Source of the DNA: Agapanthus africanus
Taxonomy: Eukaryota > Streptophyta > Magnoliopsida > Asparagales > Amaryllidaceae
Direction: 5' to 3'
DNA: 64,000 nucleotides
NCBI GenBank assembly: GCA_030015575.1
Contig: JASDDO010000024.1
Coordinates: 218,260,996-218,324,995, forward strand
The notes beneath the pieces are model-generated. The model was not told the origin of the DNA. It ran no database searches and saw only the letters and a program-made list of their open reading frames with translations. The number at the start of each line of letters is the position of its first letter. Position 1 is the first letter of the stretch. The position numbers were made by a program, and so were the translations under genes. This document shows positions 11,183 through 21,535 of the stretch, one piece after another.

Positions 11183-12147
11183 CTACCCGGCCTCATGTCG
11201 CGCTCGTGAGCGTGAACGTGATCTTTCCCCTCTAGCCAAAAGGGTTTGAATACCCCTCTCAATTTCCGTCAACCGACGGTCGTGATCTCGTGCTGTCGCC
11301 CGAAACTCATCCCTCAAAGAATCAATTCTTCTCACTGTTCTCCGCATCAATCGCGCATGCTCCTGAGGGGTCAGTTCTTCCCCGCTCGATGTCGAACTCG
11401 AGCTAGAGGTGTGTGCGGGAATATTTTCTGCCGGTTCTGTTCGTGCCCAGATATCATTAAGTCTAGAGTAGGACGAAGTAACGCCCTCTATGTGTGGTCG
11501 AACCGGAACACCGTCTATCATGAATGAATTAAATTCCTCGACAGGGAGGAAATAACGGCAGAGTTGTGTGACTAGCATGGGACATGGGTAAATGGTACCT
11601 CTTTTCCCCGCACCTATAAACTAGAGCAATACAGTGCACATGTCGAACCGTGGATTTTTCGTCATAAGTGTGTGTACGACATGTAATGAGGGGGTGAAGA
11701 AAGTCGTGTTGTGCGAACTACCAAAGATATTGTTTTGTGCCCACCGGCACACAGTAAAAACGTTCGCGAAAAGGGTCCGTGCTTGGATACCCTTACGCGG
11801 CTCTCGTGCACAGTCATTCCCCATCAAGGGCATATAATCCTCAAAGTGCAAGGGGTGGTCATGTGCGGGTACACGTGGTATGAGTGTGACCTCGTGGATC
11901 ATGTCCCTATCGATGTGAATTACGTGATCTCCCCAAATTATTTTAATGTAGCCTAAGTTGTCTAGACTATTATCCTCCATTGATTCATAAAATAGGGCAA
12001 CGAGTTCGGGTAGGGCAAACGCAGAGGGGTGATTATAGAGCAGGAAATTCCAGCCCCTTTGCTCGATTTCATGTGCAAAATATCTACCGTAAACTTCGTG
12101 TGTGAAACCGGGGTAAAATCTCTCTCAAATTGCATTTTATGTGCCAT
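11183..12147 (-). pseudogene. Athila post-integrase ORF (ORF3, env-position), disabled
   Basis: Athila elements carry an extra ORF between integrase and the 3' LTR, often called env-like by position; its function is not established. Here it starts at ATG 12145-12147. One base is gained near 12110, an in-frame TAG stands at about 11621, and the rest ends at 11183. Recognisable features are a hydrophobic middle, a Ser-rich stretch, and an Arg/Ser-rich C-terminus (SRSRSRARHEAG). No signal peptide or clear transmembrane pair is visible, so an envelope role is not supported. Confidence 0.6.
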
Positions 12148-12400
12148 CTAGATTGTACAGAGAAAAATATGCAATAAACAGATAGGAATTCAACAGAGAG
12201 TACCTCCCCTGAAGTTTCAGGGGGTGAAGCTTGCAGACGGCAGCGGAAGCGCGGTATTAGGCGGCTCTTGCGGCGGGATCGCGGCAGTCTGGCGGAGCGG
12301 CGTGAATTTTCTGGAGCAGGTAGGTGGCGGCGGCTAGGGTTTTTTTAGATGAAGAAATTAGGGTATAGAAGACAGGGGCTCGGGTTTCATTAAATAGAGG
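12148..12400 (-). promoter_or_regulatory. Promoter- and leader-like segment before Athila ORF3
   Basis: Read on the minus strand, CTATTTAATG (about 12389-12398) is followed by a CT-rich, ACCCTAGCCGCCGCC-bearing stretch that looks like a plant 5' untranslated leader. Then come a GAG|GTACTC donor-like site (about 12203) and an acceptor-like CTAG directly before the ATG at 12147. This would give ORF3 its own transcript or a spliced leader. The apparent intron (56 bp) is short for plants. Positions 12401-12646 hold nothing further that I recognise. Confidence 0.35.
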
Positions 12401-12646
12401 GGAAGAGAATGGTTATTTCTATAAAACACCCTCAAAATGAGGATTTTATTAAAAAAAAATATTCAGCTCTTAATACTGAAAATTTGCAATTAGATCCAAA
12501 AAATCAAAAAAAAAATTTGGTTTTTTTTTAATAATTTTTTTATGGTATTTTGGGAATATATATTTACAAATTATATACACACCCCGAAACTTATTTGAAA
12601 TAATGTTTTGGAAGAAAAGAAATCTGGGGATGAAAGTGGAGGAAAA

Positions 12647-13609
12647 TTACTCAGTGTAGATCGGCTCCTGCAAAAACAGGAGCTCCTCCGAAGGGTCCGC
12701 TGTGAGGAACGGTTTCAAATGATGCCCATTTACTTTGAAAAGCGTACCGTCCTCCGGGTTTTCCAGATCAACCGCACCGTGCGGATAAATGCTGTGGACT
12801 ACAAAAGGTCCCTTCCACCTAGAACGGAGCTTGCCGGGATGAAAATGTAACCGAGTATCATATAATAAAACCTGTTGACCAGGTTTAAATGTCTTTCGTA
12901 AAAGGTTTTTATCATGAAATACCTTGGCTCGGTTCTTGGCAATCACGGCATTATCATATGCCTCATCCTGCAGCTCTTCTAGTTCATTTAACTGCAGCTT
13001 TCGGTTGCTGCCCGCATCTCCTAAAGATAGATTCAGCTCTTTAATAGCCCAAAATGCTTTGTGCTCAATTTCTACTGGAAGGTGGCAAGCCTTCCCGTAA
13101 ACAAGCCGGTATGGAGACATGCCAAGATCGGTCTTGTATGCAGTACGGAAAGCCCATAGCGCATCGATTAATTTTAGTGACCAATCTTTACGGTTTTTAG
13201 AAACCGTTTTCTCCAAGATTTGCTTAATTTGTCGATTCGAGACCTCGGCTTGCCCACATGTTTGGGGGTGGTATGGCGTTGACAGCTTATGGGTGATAGA
13301 GTATTTTCGCATTAAGGACTCAAAAGTCCTATTGCAAAAGTTAGAACCATTATCACTTATAATCGCGCGAGGGTGCCCAAATCGAGAAAAGATGTGTTCT
13401 TTTAGAAATCGAACGACAACCTTGTTGTCATTCGTTCGACTTGGCATAGCCTCGACCCACTTTGAAACATAGTCAACAGCCAGAAGAATATACACATTTC
13501 CAAAAGAGTTAGGAAATGGTCCCATGAAATCTATACCCCAAACATCAAAAATATCTACAACCAAAATTGGTTGGAGCGGCATTTCGTTTCTCCGCGATAT
13601 CCGGCCCAA
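12647..13609 (-). pseudogene. pol: Athila integrase region
   Basis: Integrase inserts the cDNA into the chromosome. Visible are the catalytic core with D (DFMGPFPNS), D (ISDNGSNF) and E (GQAEVSNRQ) in the D,D35E pattern, and a C-terminal GPF module (SRWKGPFVV). There is no chromodomain, as expected for Athila. The N-terminal zinc-binding half lies upstream in the same frame, across a TGA at about 13661. This piece alone is an uninterrupted 320-codon frame, but the parent polyprotein carries three stops. Confidence 0.85.
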
Positions 13610-13660
13610 GTGTTGGCACCGGGAGCAAGTTTTGCAGTATTCGAATGCATCTTTGAAGAG

Positions 13661-14500
13661 TCATGGCCAATAGAAACCACACTGCAAAACTTTCTCGGCT
13701 GTCTTCTTTGGGCCAAAGTGTCCGCCACATGCTTGATCGTGACAAAAAGACAGCACACTCTTAACCTCAGTTTCCGGCACACACTGACGAATGATTTGGT
13801 CGGAACAGTATTTAAAAAGATAAGGTTCTTCCCAGTAAAAATGCTTTACTTGGGACAAAAATTGAAGTTTATCTTGTTTCGACCAATCTTTAGGTATCAA
13901 GCCGGTGGCTAAGTAGTTTACAATATCGGCGAACCATGGTTCGCAAGAAACGGTCAAGAGTTTCTCATCGGGGAAAACAACAGTGATAGGAAGTTCAAGT
14001 GTAGGCGAGGAAGGAAGTCGTGAAAGGTGATCGGCCACTACGTTTTCACATCCTTTTTTGTCCTTTATAACAAGGTCAAATTCTTGCAGTAAAAGGATCC
14101 AACGTATTAGCCTAGACTTAGCATCTTTCTTCGCAAAAAGGTGGCGAAGAGCTGAGTGATCCGTGTACACTATAACAGGAGAGCCGATTAAATAAGGCCG
14201 AAATTTCTCAAGTGCAAACACAACCGCTAAAAACTCTTTTTCTGTTGTTGTGTAGTTTAATTGGGCCTCATTTAATGTTCGGCTAGCGTAATAAATTACG
14301 TGCGGCATCTTGTTAATGTGCTGTCCAAGAACAGCACCAATGGCAAAATCTGATGCGTCGCACATAATTTCGAAGGGGTGCGTCCAGTCTGGAGATGAAA
14401 GGATGGGCGCAGAAATAAGTGAGTGTTTCAAGGACTCGAACGCTTCCATGCAAGTTGAGTCGAAAACAAAAGTAGTGTCCTTGGCCAATAAGAGAGTCAA
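13661..14500 (-). pseudogene. pol: Athila RNase H and integrase zinc region
   Basis: It is in the same frame as RT upstream and integrase downstream. RNase H degrades the RNA strand of the RNA/DNA hybrid; acidic landmarks are in [28 protein letters not shown] and [11 protein letters not shown]. Towards the end is the His..CGGHFG region leading into the integrase zinc finger. It is separated from RT by a TAA at about 14645 and from the integrase core by a TGA at about 13661. Confidence 0.85.
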
Positions 14501-14644
14501 GGGTTTGGCAATCTTGCTAAAGTCCTTGATGAACCGTCTATAAAAACCGGCATGGCCAAGGAAAGCTCGGATATCTTTGACGCATTTGGGAGGAGGAAGA
14601 TTAGAAATGACTTCAATTTTGGCTCTATCAACCTCTATGCCGTT

Positions 14645-16144
14645 TTACGAGATGACATGTCCTAAGACAATGCCTTCTCGTACCATAAAGTGGCATTTCT
14701 CCCAATTCAAAGTTAGGTTCTTCTCCCTACAGCGGGTAAGAACTGCATCAAGATGTCGTAAACACTCGTCGAAGGAGTCACCGAAAATGGAAAAATCATC
14801 CATAAAGATTTCCAAAAACTTCTCCACCATGTCCGAAAAGATCCCCATCATACACCGCTGAAATGTAGCGGGTGCGTTGCATAATCCAAAGGGCATGCGA
14901 CGATAAGCAAAGGTGCCAAAGGGACAAGTAAATGTAGTCTTGTCTTGATCCTCTTTGGCTATGGGGACTTGGTTATAACCGGAATAGCCATCTAAAAAGC
15001 AGTAGAACTCGTGCCCCGCCAATCGTTCTAGCATTTGGTCAATGAATGGTAAAGGAAAGTGGTCCTTCCTTGTCGCGGCATTGAGTTTCCGGTAGTCGAT
15101 GCAAACTCGCCACCCAGTTTGGGTCCGAGTGGGAATTAACTCATTTGCCTCATTGGTGATGACCGTGATGTCCAATTTCTTTGGCATGACATGAATGGGG
15201 CTAACCCATTGGCTATCCGAGATAGGGTAAATGATACCGCTATCAAAACACTTAACAATCTCCTTCTTGACCGCCTCTTTCATAATAGGGTTAAAGCGTC
15301 TTTGTGGATCCCTTGCCGGCTTGGCATCATCCATCAAGTGTATATGATGTTCGACTATGAGGGGATTAATCCCCTTGATGTCCACCATAGACCAGCCGAA
15401 AGCTTGCCTATTATTATGTAAGACCATTAAAAGAGCCTTCTCTTGCTCAAGAGCTAGAGAGGCCGATATGATAACTGGTAAGGTCTCATTTTCACCTAGA
15501 TAAGCATATTTTAGGTGCGACGGCAAAATCTTTAGCTCGAGTTTAGGTGGTGAAACAATAGATGGTAACAATGGAGTAACTGTTTCAAACTCGAAGGATT
15601 CCATCAAAGGTTCAAATCGAGTGTACGCTACCGAGTCGGATGGTTCAACTAACTCATCCGAAAAAGCAAAAGACTCAAACTCGGATGGAGAGTCTTCAAG
15701 ACTGTCAACAAAGGTGAAACACTCATAATCTTTGTCCGTCGTGAAAGCTGTGTCGGATTCTAGGAGGAACGCACTAGTGGCGTCAACAATGCTGTGATCA
15801 AACATAAAATTTTCAAACTCACATTCCTCCTCCGCGATCTCATTGATTGAGCAAACATCAAGTACGCTAGAATTAGGCTCGCAAGGCTGACTTCCTAACT
15901 TGAAAATGTTGAGTTCAACTGTCATATTGCCAAAAGATAAATTCATTGAACCATTACGACAGTTGATTATTGCGTTAGAAGTCGCTAGGAATGGTCGACC
16001 AAGTATCACCGGAATTTGATTACGGGGGTTAGCGACAGGCTGTGTATCCATAACAATAAAGTCAACGGGGAAAATGAAATCCCCTACTCTAATTAACACA
16101 TCCTCCAACTCTCCCCTAGGATGGGTGATTGATCGGTCGGCCAT
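14645..16144 (-). pseudogene. pol: Athila protease C-terminal part and reverse transcriptase
   Basis: The N-terminal ~100 residues finish the protease (VILGRPFLAT). An acidic linker follows, then RT with VCIDYRKLNAAT, MPFGLCNAPATFQ and the catalytic FMDD box (IFMDDFSIFG) in place of YxDD, as usual in Athila. A TAG separates it from the protease active-site half upstream, and a TAA ends it just after GHVIS. The frame is otherwise preserved. Confidence 0.87.
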
Positions 16145-16737
16145 TTAGAGAGTACAATGAGTAGGCTTAAGCTCTCCAACGCCTAACTGTTCGTACACCG
16201 AATACGGTAGCAAATTGACACTAGCACCAAGATCTAATAGTGCTCTATTGATGGTCTTGTTCCCAATTGTGATCGAAATAGTAGGACAACCGGGGTCCTT
16301 GTGCTTTGGGGGTAAAGAATTAACAAGAGCATCACTAACAGCACTAGCCACGAAAACTTTCTTTGGTACTTGTGACTTCCTCTTTTTGGTGCATAAGTCC
16401 TTTAAGATTTTTGCATATGAAGGAACTTGTTGGATTGCATCCAAAAGAAGGATATTTATGCTAACATGTTTGAACAACTCTACAATCTTCTCCATCTGTG
16501 GAGTAGGTTTATTGGATCTCAACCGATTTGGAAAAGGAACATTTTGAAAAGTCGTTGAGTCCAATTTTTGCGGATCAGATTGTTGAGTTGGAACGGAACC
16601 CCGTGTAGATGCGTTCGTGTTGTGAGAAGAGGGTCCGTTCGAGCTAGAAGAAGTAGAGCCATGTGAAGGATGGAGAATAGGCCCTAACGAAGAAGAAGAG
16701 GAAGATGAAGAAGATGAAGAACCACCGGTAGAGGTGT
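16145..16737 (-). pseudogene. pol: Athila protease N-terminal half with Ser-rich leader, no gag
   Basis: The aspartic protease active site appears as LLDLGASVNLLPYSVYEQLG. The frame is open upstream with no ATG nearby, through a poly-serine stretch and right across the primer-binding site. Only ~170 bp separates the primer site from protease sequence, so the entire gag has been deleted. The frame ends at a TAG just after 16145 and resumes in the next piece. Loss of gag makes this copy dependent on capsid from elsewhere. Confidence 0.75.
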
Positions 16738-16754
16738 CCCCGGCAACGGCGCCA
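16738..16754 (-). other. Athila primer-binding site (tRNA-Asp)
   Basis: Minus-strand TGGCGCCGTTGCCGGGG lies two bases from the LTR end and matches the complement of the plant tRNA-Asp 3' end, the established Athila primer. Confidence 0.85.
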
Positions 16755-16756
16755 TT

Positions 16757-18158
16757 TGATTGAATGATTTAGCGTGCTTGCGCTTTCTAAAAGATAGATC
16801 AAAAATATTTACCGCAATCAAGAACGGTGTCGCATGAAGCTAGCCGGTGAATACGGGTCGGTCCATAGGGATGTGTAAATTTCCTTTAAGTTCTTACGAG
16901 TTAATTCCAAATGATGTTGGGTCTTATAAATAAACTTAAAAATTGAAGTTGTAAGCTACTAGGATTAGAAACTTGCTAGGATTAGGTCTAGGGAAAATTT
17001 GGTAAACAAAGATCTACATCTCTTTCCATTACCATTAATTAAATCTATCATATTAGTGTTATGGTAAATATTTATAAAGGGGATTAGGATGATTGGGATG
17101 ATTGATTCTTCCTCTAGATCCTTGTCCTTCCTTTATTAATCTTTACCCTAACCTTCATGGAAAACCTTAAAATCCGGGCCTTTAGACTACGGAATCACCG
17201 CTACCTCGGGGGTAAAAGTGCCGTAGGGAGCGGAATAAGAAGGTATGCATGGAGTTCTAATGTTCATAAAAGTTTGGCAACGAAAAGAGATGAGAGATCT
17301 TCATCTCTCAAATCCTTCCCTATTCCTAACCCTAACAAGCGAGGAAACTACTCGCTCATTGAGGGGATGAAAAAAAACATGATTTTATTAAAGAGAGAAA
17401 ACATCGATTGCAAGTTAATAAAAGCTAAACTAAATTAAACTAAGGCGAGAAAATAATTTATCTAGAGCAGATATGAAAAACTACAACTACTGCAAGGAAA
17501 ATAACCTACTTACTTTTAATGCGCTCTAACTTCAAGAAAACAGAATTTTATTCATGAGTAGAGACATAAGAAAATACAAGACTTTGGGTTCTATTTATAG
17601 GACATAGAATCCCTAGGTTTACAATTGCTCCGCATGTCTACAATTACAAATATACCCCGAGAAAATCTTTCCATAGTCTTCAGAACATTTTGGTCAAATT
17701 TTATTTCCATGAAGGCTCAATATGGCCGCGGAACCGCGGCATTGGTGTGCTTGGGCCGCGGTTCCGCGGCCCAATGGTGAGCTCATGCAATGAATTTTCT
17801 TGGGCTATCTTGGTATCTTTTGGGCTTCCTGGTTCTTTATTCCTTTTATCAATTTTGCTTCTGTATTAATTCCAGATCCTCAGTGAACACTTTTACCGAT
17901 CCTTTAACCGTTTGCTTTGACAATTTGGACCTTGAGTTGCCTTGTTGATTGTGAACCGTTCTTCTTCTAGGCTTTACTAAGATCTTCTTATTTGTTGGTC
18001 AAAACTCCTTCTTTTGTGTCGTCTTTTGTGTTTTTCACTGTTTTTGCTCCCAGAACCTGTAACCTGTAACATGTAGCAGACATGGGTCAAAAGCACCTGT
18101 CTTCATTGTAAAATGCATAAGAATGGGGAATACAAAATGCAATATTATGTTATGAACA
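16757..18158 (-). repeat. Athila 5' LTR
   Basis: Counterpart of 8367-9767 (1402 versus 1401 bp). It contains the same small open frame at 17157-17438 (longer here because of one extra A), which supports treating it as LTR sequence, not a gene. Confidence 0.92.
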
Positions 18159-20115
18159 CTCCACACACACGCAAATACAACCCTAAAATGATATCATCAA
18201 AACTTAGAATACGATAAAACGAAATTTTCATTAAAATACCATAATCTTCATAAAACCATTCTTAAAGGTTTTAGATTTGTTATACTTTTAAGTAAATATT
18301 TCTTACTAGGAAAATACGATAAGTTGTGGACATCGATCGTTTATCTAAACCGACTTTGTGGTGTCTAGGCTAGGCAAGTGAGCTTGGGTAACTTTAAAAT
18401 GCCCGCCTCACGATTCGTGAGCGGATCCCTCCCTCCTCACTTGTACTTACCTGGCCGCAATTGGCGATGAAGAGGCGATTTGAGGCTTCTAACGACTTGT
18501 CGTTAAGACCATTTAGAAATAGGCTAGTTGGCTTAGGAAACCATAGAATCTAAAATACGGAAAACTACACTTTGCGAATAAATACCTTTTATTTTATAAA
18601 ACCGTTTTCTAAAAGATTAATGTTTTACAATCTTTGCAAAGCGCCGCTACAACCAATCTTTGGGGAACCCGTTCGGGATCGTGCAGTTTATCGCGCACCC
18701 TCGGCCTAGTAGTGCGAGATTCAGACCTCCGCAAGGAGCATTCGGTCTCGAAAGGTTTAAAATACGACATCTTAAGAAAATGAGATAAAATATCTATTAA
18801 AATTATTTTTGTATAAACATATGTATATTTATCTTTTAAATACCTATTTTACTATAATATAAATTTTCCACCTTTTTTCTAAAAAATCACAAAAGAATAA
18901 AGGTTACACTAAAATACCATGAACTTCAAATAATCAATATTACAGATAAGTACCATTATTTATAAAACTAGAATATATTCATTAGAAATATCACAACATA
19001 AAATCTACAACTCTAAAGGCGAGTAATGAATACTTGAGGTGTATTTTGAAAAGTATATAAAAGTATTTTTACATAAAAACCCCTCAAGTTTATAAATTAC
19101 CCTAAGGACCCTAGCAGTTATAAGACTTCGTTTCACATTTCTGATTGTCTGACTCGGGTTTGAGTCTGATTAATCTGACTTGAATATGATTCAAGTCAAT
19201 CCATAATCTATAAGTTTCCAATTCAATATGAACACATGAATCCATGAATACAATTACCAGTTTATACAATCTGGCTGAACCGAACCATGGATATATTCCT
19301 TCTACATGATTCCCAGTATTCCATTTACATGACTCCACGGTTATAACCATTTCCTGATATCATGGTTTCGGTCAGTCAGTCAATCAATCATACAATCAAC
19401 ATAATTTACAAGATAACAATACAAACAAGACATCGCGGGGTTTAAGGGGTAGATTGGTACGGAAGTTGTTAAAGGTGGCACGAGGTGGTCAGATTTAACA
19501 CACCTAACCTGAATCCAATTGCTGTTGTACCGTGGCATAAATGGTACCTTGTACTATACGTGCCCTTAGTCTCTGGCATATAGAGACTCCCCTCGTATAC
19601 ACTGGCATCCTTCTGTACCAAGCTACAAACAACAGCGTTGGCATAACATTACAACAATAGTTTACACTTTAAAATGTACCTTCTTATTCTGTCTTTTTCT
19701 ACTTCCCTCTTACCTTTGGGACTTACCGAGCGATTTGTTCGCTGACGACATTCTGTTTCTCTCTTCTTTGAATGTCGTCAGGTGAATTGGATCCGGCAGA
19801 AGTTGAGCCATCGCAAGAAGACTTGGAGCAGTTTACTGAAGACCCTGCACTGTAGTTCCGTTGTACACTTTTCTTTTCAGTACTTTTCATTTCCTGTTAT
19901 GCCACTGTTTAGGCATCTTTTTATTTCAGTTGTATTTCCTTTCATGCATTGTATAAAGAATGTTAATAAATAAAAGTTGCTGTTCTTTTTATTTCTTGTC
20001 TCTTGTGTACTTATTTTATATTGCTTAGATACGCTTAGCGTATGTACTTCTGAGTATATACGTAGCGGACCTCGTCGCGCCCACTTCGCCGTACATTGGG
20101 AAGCGGGGCGTGACA

Positions 20116-20328
20116 GGTTTTGTTGGTGGCCCATGCAGGTCTGAGCTGTATGAATCCCTATCATGCAGTTCTGGTCTGCGTGAACAACCTAAGCAATATA
20201 ACACAAGAACCAGCAACTATAACATTCTTTACAATTCATGTTCCTTGAATCTTGCCATTTCATATTCCTTGAATCTTATCATTTCATGTACTTGAATCTG
20301 TCCTAACCCAAAATTTTTCTTCAGGGTT
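20116..20328 (+). other. A1 leader with degraded primer-binding site and acceptor-like site
   Basis: The LTR end is followed by GGTTTTGTTGGTGGCCC rather than the TGGTATCAGAGC seen in B and E, so the tRNA-iMet site is disrupted after TTGGT. The leader ends in a pyrimidine run and CAG at 20311-20324, five bases before the gag ATG (20329). Confidence 0.5.
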
Positions 20329-21535
20329 ATGGATTCTCCGAACAACACCAGCACCAACGTCAACAACACACCCTCAGCACCACCTCTCTCACCGGCTGTT
20401 ACTGCGCCACCTACCGTGCAAACAGTGCTACTTGAAGCAATCCGCAGCCTTATCGAGGGACAGCAACAACTCTTGAACCGTCCCGAGACTGATGCTCCGG
20501 GAGTGAAGCAATTCAGGGCTTTACATCCGAAGCAGTTCTCAGGAAAGGGGAGCCCACTGGAAGCTGAGGAATGGGCTCAAAGTATCGAGGATGATCTGGC
20601 CGCAGCACAAGTGACAGACGTCGCTTGGGTCCGTGTAGCGAAACTACAACTCACGGACAACGCTCGCAACTGGTGGAAGGCGGAAGAAAGCTGTCTTGCG
20701 CAGCCTATTGAATGGAAAACGTTTCGTGAGAAGTTCGATGCGAAATACTTTCCTGTGACTGCCAGGTTTGCCATGGAGCAACAGTTCATTCATCTACAGC
20801 ATGGATCAATGTGGGACAAATCAGTAGATGAATACGACGCCGAATTCACCATGTTGAGCCGGTAAGATATGTCGCAATAGTTCAGTTTTAAATATCACAT
20901 ACCACACAGCTAACACTATCCTTGAACAGGTTCGCGGCACATTTGATACCGACGGACGATATCAGAGCCGTCGTTTCCAACAAGGACTGGACATGGAGAT
21001 TCAGGCTGCTTTAGCCACAGGAAAATTTTTGACTCATGAGGATGCTCTAGAAGCTGCCCGCAGTTACGAGGCAGTGATAAAAGCAACGGGCAAACCTCAG
21101 TCTGCAGGAGTCAAGCGCCCTGCTAACCAGATGGTAGGTGGCGCCTCGTCCAGACCAACTTTTGTGCCAAGGCGTCCTGGAGCACCAATCAGCAGACCCA
21201 GCCCAGCCTTTTGTAACTACTGCAAGAGAAATGGGCATCTGGCTAGAGATTGACGACGTGCGAACAACCTTTGCTTGGTCTGCGGCTCATCTGCTCATGG
21301 TATTGGGGGTTGTCCTCATAAACAAAACACAGTTGCTACAACCAGGCCAGCAAACAATTATCCACAGCGTCCAGCCATCCAAGCCCCTGCTCCAAGACTT
21401 GCACTGCCTGCACCACCCAGAGGACCGCAAGCTGCACCACCTCCTCGACAGTTCCATCAAGCTCAAAGGAACGTTCCGAGGAATGCTCCTCAGGCCAGGA
21501 GGAATGTGCCAAAGCGCCAGGCTTTCATGATGTCT
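20329..21535 (+). pseudogene. gag: A1 gag (capsid and nucleocapsid), interrupted by an intron-like segment
   Basis: Gag forms the particle. Exon 1 (20329-20861) has a Pro/Thr-rich N-terminus, then a capsid core with FSGKGSPLEAEEWAQSIED and NWWKAEE. The frame stops at a TAA that is itself part of a GTAAGA donor. Removing 20862-20929 restores the frame into exon 2. A one-base loss near 20968 then shifts the frame before the RFQQGLDME block. The nucleocapsid has two zinc knuckles (CNYCKRNGHLARD and [14 protein letters not shown]); the last Cys of the first is replaced by TGA at 21252-21254. The C-terminal Pro/Arg-rich tail runs into protease in the same frame. Confidence 0.82.
20862..20929 (+). 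other. Intron-like segment 1 (gag), 68 bp, GT-AG
   Basis: It starts GTAAGATATG and ends CTTGAACAG, is AT/pyrimidine-rich, and contains an in-frame stop at its first base triplets. Its removal joins two parts of the conserved capsid without losing a codon. Confidence 0.65.

Larger units (their letters stand above)
8367..18158 (-). mobile_element. Athila-lineage Ty3/gypsy element, gag-less, inserted in A1 LTR
   Basis: LTRs of ~1.40 kb (8367-9767 and 16757-18158) begin TGTTCATAAC and end CATTCAATCA on the minus strand. The duplication CTCCA lies at 8362-8366 and 18159-18163. The tRNA-Asp primer site typical of Athila is at 16738-16754 and the polypurine tract AAGTTTGGGGGTATT at 9768-9782. Internal order on the minus strand: short Ser-rich leader, protease, RT, RNase H, integrase, a post-integrase ORF. 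The usual gag between primer site and protease is missing. A1's 3' LTR has the uninterrupted target at about 36592-36606. Confidence 0.93.
7125..20115 (+). repeat. A1 5' LTR, interrupted by Athila
   Basis: LTR sequence occupies 7125-8366 and 18164-20115 and aligns collinearly with 35354-38549. Excluding Athila and its 5-bp duplication it is 3194 bp, against 3196 bp for the 3' LTR. A TATA box (TATAAATAG, 7697-7705) marks the promoter. The remainder is AT-rich and holds no gene. Confidence 0.9.

Noticed and set aside
11183..12147. Envelope glycoprotein
   Set aside because: Position is env-like, but there is no signal peptide, clear transmembrane helix or Cys-rich ectodomain; only the label ORF3 is justified.
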